A stretch of DNA of 64,000 nt from positions 103,424,659 through 103,488,658 of the forward strand of contig NC_089822.1 in the NCBI RefSeq assembly GCF_035046505.1, written 5' to 3'. Source of the stretch: Tiliqua scincoides. Lineage: Eukaryota > Chordata > Lepidosauria > Squamata > Scincidae. Numbering within the stretch: the first letter of the stretch is position 1; the number at the start of each line of letters is the position of its first letter. A program made the translations under genes and the position numbers. Positions 58,278-64,000 of the stretch are shown here, one piece after another. The notes beneath the pieces are model-generated. The model did not search any database, was not told the origin of the DNA, and worked only from the letters and a program-made list of their open reading frames with translations.

Positions 58278-58624
58278 TTATAATAATAATATAATATACA
58301 GTATTTATATACCGCCTTTCTTGGTCTTTATTCAAGACTTTATTCAAGGCGGTTTACACAGGCAGGCTTATTAAATCCACACAGGGATTTTTACAAATTG
58401 AAAGAAGGTTCTCTCTTTCAAGAACCACCACATTCAAGGTGTTACACTCTGATCTGGTTTAACATTCTGGCCTCCATCCTCCCACGCTCCGAGCAGATGG
58501 AACAGCTCAGCTGCAGCTTGCCGGCTGCTTCAAGGTCGCACGGTGCCGGTGGCCTCGAACTGGCGACCTTGTGGATGTTAATCTTCAGGCAAATGGAGGC
58601 TCTACCCTCTAGACCAGACCTCCT
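58278..58624 (-). mobile_element. tRNA-headed SINE with L2-like tail, copy 2
   Basis: Near-identical inverted copy of 36356-36708 (shared GGCCTCGAACTGGCGACCTT B-box side, CGCTCCGAGCAGATGGAACA, ATACCGCCTTTCTTGGTC). Next to the head at 58629-58660 is a short ACACCTTT tandem. Confidence 0.88.
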
Positions 58625-58989
58625 GCCTTTTTACACCTTTACACCTTTACACCTTTTTACAGATCTTTACACCTACCTACATGCAGCTCGGTGAGTGGGA
58701 GAGCCTCTGGGGATGAGCAGAGGCTTCCAGCGTCAAACCTGGGCAAATCACACATGGATAGGGTGCTCAACATTGCATTATATAGCCCTTGGGCTTTAAC
58801 CCTACTTTCCCCTTGAGACTAGAAATGTTGTGGTAGCCTGAGCTCCTGAATTTCCTGTTCTTGAAACTCAGGTGAGTTTCATGTGAATTGGCTCAAAGTC
58901 AAGTTCTTTGTACAGGAGACAATTAGGGAAGAAGAAAATGATCCACAAAGACAGCAAAGGGACCAGGGTTACTGTCCCTGGGTGTCTCA

Positions 58990-59084
58990 GGGCGCAAGCC
59001 TAACCATGTCTACTCAGAAGTAAATCCTATTTTGTTCAATAGGGCTTACTCTCAGGACGGCGTGGTTAGGATTGCAGCCTCAGT
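58990..59084. mobile_element. short fold-back MITE
   Basis: GGGCGCAAGCCTAACCATGT...CGTGGTTAGGATTGCAGCC, with TCCTATTTTGTTCAATAGGG centre; close to the 54343 copy. Confidence 0.75.
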
Positions 59085-59689
59085 GTGTTTTTAGGATGCT
59101 GGGGCATCAAAGAAGCTCTGAGAGGGTTAGAAAGGTCCAAAGTAGGCCAAAAAAATAGGCTCATACAAACACCTCAGGAATTTTTACTACAGCAAGTCAC
59201 TTAAGTTATAATTCTTGAGTTATTCTATTAGTTATGTAGATTTCTAATTGGCCATATCGTCAGACTTTTCAGGTGGATAGTATGAAAACAACATATATGA
59301 TAGCATTACATTGTAAAACAGCACTCCCAGCATAGATATGGCTATATTTCAGACCGATCCTGCAATCTCATGTGAGATCTCTGCAATCTCATGCTCTCAG
59401 ACTCCACCAGAGGGGGTTGCTCCATAATTAATACCAAATAATAATTATTCTACCACTGATTTTTAAACAGAGCATTCGCAGCAGCTGGGTGTTTGTGTGT
59501 GGAATCATGAAGCAAGATACTGTCCAGATGCTGAGAAGATGAGTGTAAGCCACCAGCCCATCTGGGCTTCTTCTGAAGCCAATGCCAGCAGGCTGTTTGG
59601 GCATTTCTCTATTGTTGCCATCATCAGAATTCTTCCTTGCATGCTCTGTCTGCCATGAGACCAGGGTGATATAGCCCCCCCTCCCCACT

Positions 59690-59823
59690 CATGCACAATC
59701 TTGTCTGATCTTGGAAGCTAAGCAGGGTCAGGCCTGGTTAGTACTTGGATGGGAGACAGCCTGGGAATACCGGGTGCTGTAGGCTTCTACCATAGTCTTT
59801 CAAGACTGAAGGTTGCCAACCAT
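59690..59823 (+). mobile_element. 5S rRNA-headed SINE, copy 5
   Basis: Head from AATCTTGTCTGATCTTGG, TTGGATGGGAGACAGCC, ACCGGGTGCTGTAGGCTT; tail ACCATAGTCTTTCAAGACTG then AAGGTTGCCAACCAT. 5' leader missing. Confidence 0.9.
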
Positions 59824-60296
59824 ACCACATGCCCTACCTTCTGAGTTATGGTCTCTCGTATCAGTAAATACTGCTGCAGGTGGGGTATTCAGTGAGTGCT
59901 GACAGAGTCAGCTAGGATCCTGGGCTTTGTCATCTCTATGTGGGTAGAGCAGGAGGAGGTAGAGGCAGTCATTTTCAATGGACACATATCGTCTTATGAT
60001 AGCATTGTGGCTGCCATAAGTTTCCATCAGTGGGAAAAGCAGGCATTTTCCTTGGTAGAGGGTGGGATGCAGAATAAGTCCCCCACTCTCTCGAACATTC
60101 CCCTACCATTCCCCCCCCAGAACAGCCCAGTTCCTCCTCCTTATTCCAGTACCGCTACAAAGACATAGGACTATGATTTAAAGATATAAGATAAGTTCCC
60201 TGCAACATTGTGTATAACCTCAATATGATAGGGGGTTAATTGCAAATCGATCCTCGTCCAGCAGGCATAACTAGAAGGTTGGAGAGTACTTTAAGG

Positions 60297-60612
60297 GTCC
60301 AATCCTATCAAACTTTGCTGCTGCAGCTGTGCCAATGGGCTGTGCACTGTGGTGGTGGGCGGACAGTCATGGAGGCGTCCTCAAGGTAAGGGAATGTTTG
60401 TTCCCTTACCTTGGGCCTGCATTGTGGCTGCACATGTGCTGGCAAATTGGATAGGATTGGGACCTCAAATGTGTTGGGCTGAACTGCATTGGATTGATGT
60501 AATGTGTGCAAAGCTTGATGGCAACAGGCTGCTAAGAAAACACTATCACCTTACTGCGTGCTCTGGGTTCTGTAGTATTATTTGCTATGAAAGTTGGATA
60601 GGATTGGGCCAT
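60297..60612. mobile_element. mid-class MITE plus shared flank, composite repeat copy 2
   Basis: Starts GGTCCAATCCTATCAAACTT; MITE core to about 60462 (TTGGATAGGATTGGGAC), then the same flank as copy 1 (GGATTGATGTAATGTGTG...CTGGGTTCTGTAGTATTATT) and a second terminus GAAAGTTGGATAGGATTGGGCC written as GAAAGTTGGATAGG / ATTGGGCC at 60591-60612. Confidence 0.7.
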
Positions 60613-60804
60613 ATGTAACACTGTGAACCACGAGGCCCTTGGAATCAGCTAAACATTCTTCCAGCAGCAGATAGTCCTAGCATAGCTCCACAACTTTTGT
60701 TGTTACTTGTTTCAGTCCTTGGAAATAAGCAGGATAGTGACAGAAACAACATTAAATTATTATAATTCTTCCCCGCCCTCTCCTGATGTTCTTATGTAAT
60801 TTAG

Positions 60805-61412
60805 AGCCCAGCCTTAAGGGCAGAACTAGCACTCTGCCAGCGGGACTGCCTTATGGCAATCACAAAACAGTCTCTAGCAATGTGCGAGGCCATGAGCTGC
60901 CAGAGTGCTAGTGGAGAGGTTGTTGCAGCCCCATGCAGAGAGACAGCTCGGCACCAGCACACTGACTTAGGCAGGTTGGTGGGGCAGGGCAGGGGTGAGC
61001 AGAGACAGGGCAGGGAGGGAGTAGACTGTGTCCAGGAAGGGGAAAGTTTCTGCAGCAGCAGCCACCAAATCCAAACCCCCTTCCAGGACCAAATCCCGCA
61101 GCCTGGGTCTAAGCAGACCAATGCCAGCTGTTTTGCTGGCACAGTTCCAAGTAGACCCTCCATGCCTTGGAGGTTCCAAGTAGACTGTCCATGTCTTGGA
61201 GAAGACCTCTAGGATGCCCCCCCCCCCGGATACAGCTAAAGCTGTTTTGGTGTGTCTGCGTCTATTGGGGGGGGGGGGAGTATAGGATTGGACTGTTAGG
61301 GATTGGGCTATTAGGGGGGAAGTAAAGGATTGGGCTACAATGCTATACACACTTACTTGGGAGTAAACCCCATTCAACATAGAAGACTAGTGGACTGAGT
61401 TCTGAGTGAACA
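60805..61412. mobile_element. possible long-class MITE followed by a short fold-back MITE
   Basis: GAGCCCAGCCTTAAGGGC at 60803 to repeated GGATTGG(A/G)CT ends at 61284-61335; then GGGCTACAATGCTATACACA...AAACCCCATTCAACATAG (61331-61412). Runs of C and G at 61219 and 61267. Confidence 0.4.
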
Positions 61413-62093
61413 TGTGCCTGGAAAGCTGCCAGCTTCGTCCCGCTTGTTCCCTCATCTTTCAGCAAGCAGCTTGCACAGAAAGCACGACTTGGCTGGGCAG
61501 AGAGGCTGGTCCTGCCCTGTTGGCATCCCTTGTTACTCTCAGCAGAGCAGTGGCTGGGTGTTGTGTCTCGGTGCAAGCAGAAGGGACTAGATGGCAGAGA
61601 GCACTGCCAGCCTTGTGGTCTGGCCACCTCCAGTTTCCTTGGACAAAGGTAGTGGGAAAGGCTGCTGCAATGTTAATATTTGATCCTAAGATTTGCATTT
61701 GGTGTTCCAACTGCTAAGATTGTATGAAACCAGCAATAGGGGAAATGTTTGGCCAGCAAGTAGAGGGACAGGGTCCCAACCCCTACCCCAAAGTGGCCTG
61801 CTTGAAGGGTTGACCCAAGACCTCCTGATGCCTGAGGCAGCATGCCAGATGAACCCGCCTATGCTTGATGATGTGCCAATCTCTGTTCCTCTCATTCTCT
61901 TCCCCTCCACATTTCCTCTTCCTTTCCAATCCAGGGAGTGGAAAGAAATGGATAAGCAGTGGATAAGCATAATTCAGGCAGGTAGGCAGTAAAAGATGGG
62001 TGCCCTCCCCCAATCTGCTGCCTGGAACAACTGCTTCAGTTGGCCTCATAAATGGGCTGGCCCTGCCTTCTTGCAAACCTTATTGCCATAGAG

Positions 62094-62531
62094 CAGGGGT
62101 GTCCAAACTTTTTGGCAGGAGGGCCACATCATCTCTCTGACACTGTGTCGGGGGCCGGGGGGGGGGAAAAAAGAATTAATTTACATTTCAAATTTGAATA
62201 AATTTACATAATTTACATAAATGAATATATTAGAGATGGAACTTATATGAATGAATGAAGGTCTTGCAATAGTTCAAGGCCTATAAAAGGCCTTGCACAA
62301 AGCAAAGCTGGCCTTTCCATCACTGCCACTGCTGCATCACAGATGTGAAACAGCAAGCAGCGGAGCTTAACTAGTTGCCCTACACTGAGAGCAGTTGCCT
62401 TGGGCCAGCACGGGCTCCAGAAAGTCTCTGGAGGGCCAGAGGCTCATTGGAGACTGGGGGCTCCCCAAGGGCCAGATTGGGAGGCTCTGAGGGCCGCAAG
62501 TGGCCCCCGAGCCAGGGTTTGGGCACCCCTG
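62094..62531. mobile_element. hAT MITE (CAGGGGTG family), 438 bp
   Basis: Termini CAGGGGTGTCCAAAC and GTTTGGGCACCCCTG; perfect 8-bp target duplication CCATAGAG (62086-62093, 62532-62539). Confidence 0.92.
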
Positions 62532-62539
62532 CCATAGAG

Positions 62540-64000
62540 GAAGCAGGGCAACCTGGCACTACTCCTGACCTCTGGTTCCTGACTCCGACAGTGGGCAGGT
62601 ATTCTGGCACAAATCTGTAGCCTGGGAGGAACAAAAACAGAGCAGTAGGGGGCGATGTTGTACCTGTTGGGTGAAGTTATGACTCCATTTATGATTTCAA
62701 ATGTTTGTCACCTATCGTAAGAACAATTTCAGAATATTTTCTTTCTCGTTCTGACAATCAGACAAGAGGCAAATTCACTTTCTCCCACTGCTTACAGAAT
62801 TTCTCCTCATATCCTTGATTGCTGAAATGTCGTTTATTGACCTAAGTCTCATTTCCTACTCCTCTCCGCATTCCCTGCCCAAATTTAGTGCCACGGATTG
62901 TCTCACTCAGTGCAATTTGTGTCCATGACATCATAATATGCATCATTTATCATGACATCCTAACTCTTTCTGCTTGTTCTTCAGGCTTCTTGCTTGTGCA
63001 CACAGATGCTTTCTCATATGCTCATTCTTTCCTTATTTTTCCTTTTCTGTTCAAAAATTATTCCACTTTCTACCACACTGATGGCATTTGAAGAACATGC
63101 CTGATTATTTTTCTTAAGCAGAAGCAACAACTTTTGCTAAACCTTACATATACATCATTCATAACAACCATCCATCATGAGTTCTTTACATGTGTGCATG
63201 TCACCAACGAATGATCATCCGTGTTTTCCCCCCTCTTTTTTTTTTTTTTAAAGTATGTGTACAGAGTCCAAAGTGAGATCATCCCACATATGTTGTCCCC
63301 CAGGTATGTCTAAAAGGGAAAGTGAGCTTCACTTGTAATTGTGGGTCTACAGGAACAGGCTATTTAATTGTAGCTTGACAATCAACGTAGATGATGTTCT
63401 CGCCAAAGCATTGCCGACAAAAATATTTTGCTGAAATCCCCAAAGCCAAAGCCCAGCTACACAAATAAATATTGTAGCAGAGCCTGACAGAAAGACATCC
63501 CAGCCAATCTCTTCCAGATGGCACTGATGGATGACTTTGTGCTTCTATTTATTTGGTTTCCCAGGCAATGGTGTCTTGCCTTCACTGTCCATCACTTGAT
63601 TAGTTTTGATCTGAAGGCCGACCTTGCAGTCTTTACAACACTAGGTGGGCAATTTGGTCGGTTTACTTCATGGACTGATTTGGGCACCTGGGGTCAGCAT
63701 TTAAACCTAGTAGTTCATCCCCTTTAGTGTCAGTATCATTTTCTGCATAGGACTCTCCTAAGTGGATTGAGGAGTGTGTACAACAGAGCACCACTTGGGG
63801 CAGGTCCACCGGGAAGGTTTCCTGTGCATGCTTCATTAAAAGGAATAGGACTGAAAAGTCCTTAACTTTGGTTCGGTCAAGTCCCAGGTTTTTAATTTGA
63901 AGTAAAACTGAAGTTCTGGTTACATTTTTTTAAAAAAATGGAAGCTTTTATGGATAGGAATATATTTGCATAGGAAAGCACCCATACCAAATTGGCATTA
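62540..64000. other. intergenic, nothing recognised
   Basis: AT-rich with a T run at 63236-63250; no exon-like frame or bounded repeat seen. Confidence 0.4.

Noticed and set aside
28543-59823. 5S rRNA genes
   Set aside because: Heads match 5S but the 5' ends are altered and all carry the LINE-derived tail; dispersed, not tandem.

Overview
The window is vertebrate nuclear DNA, almost certainly from a squamate reptile (lizard or snake). The evidence is the repeat mixture: Sauria-type tRNA SINEs, SINEs with a 5S rRNA head, CR1, L2 and R4-type LINEs side by side, and a dense population of hAT and fold-back MITEs. Codon-level features (GT-AG introns, a peroxisomal protein) also fit. I see no prokaryotic gene structure, no CRISPR array and no operon.

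Gene region (about 3.9-22.6 kb, minus strand). The only host gene I can support is HAO2, a peroxisomal FMN-dependent 2-hydroxy acid oxidase. All seven coding exons were found by conceptual splicing: 22623-22493, 21248-21097, 17936-17653, 11840-11625, 9578-9420, 7703-7634 and 4701-4646. They join in phase to 355 codons plus stop and end in Ser-Arg-Leu, a PTS1 peroxisomal signal. The first coding exon has a splice acceptor just upstream of the ATG, so at least one 5' non-coding exon lies further upstream and was not located. The introns are full of MITEs and LINE/SINE fragments. A 1.08-kb inverted repeat (19930-21006 and 25960-27040) brackets coding exons 1 and 2.

Intergenic region (about 27-64 kb, and 1-3.9 kb). 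I find no convincing host exon here. It is a layered repeat landscape: five 5S-headed SINEs, three Sauria-type SINEs, two copies of another tRNA-headed SINE (one nested in CR1), L2, CR1 and R4-type LINE pieces, one nearly open LINE 3' half with a C-terminal zinc finger, a probable bipartite non-autonomous LINE, at least a dozen hAT MITEs, and three size classes of MITE with common CCCAATCCTA-like termini. A few LTR-like fossils are present.

How parts relate. The LINE at 47.2-48.2 kb, the 5S SINEs and the 33.1-33.5 kb element end in the same short tail. That tail forms a small hairpin that in the LINE overlaps the stop codon. This suggests one LINE machinery mobilising three kinds of RNA. The hAT MITEs have 8-bp target duplications almost all centred on TA, pointing to a Buster-type transposase. 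Coordinates of repeats without target duplications are approximate. Family names rest on recognition by eye, not on a search.
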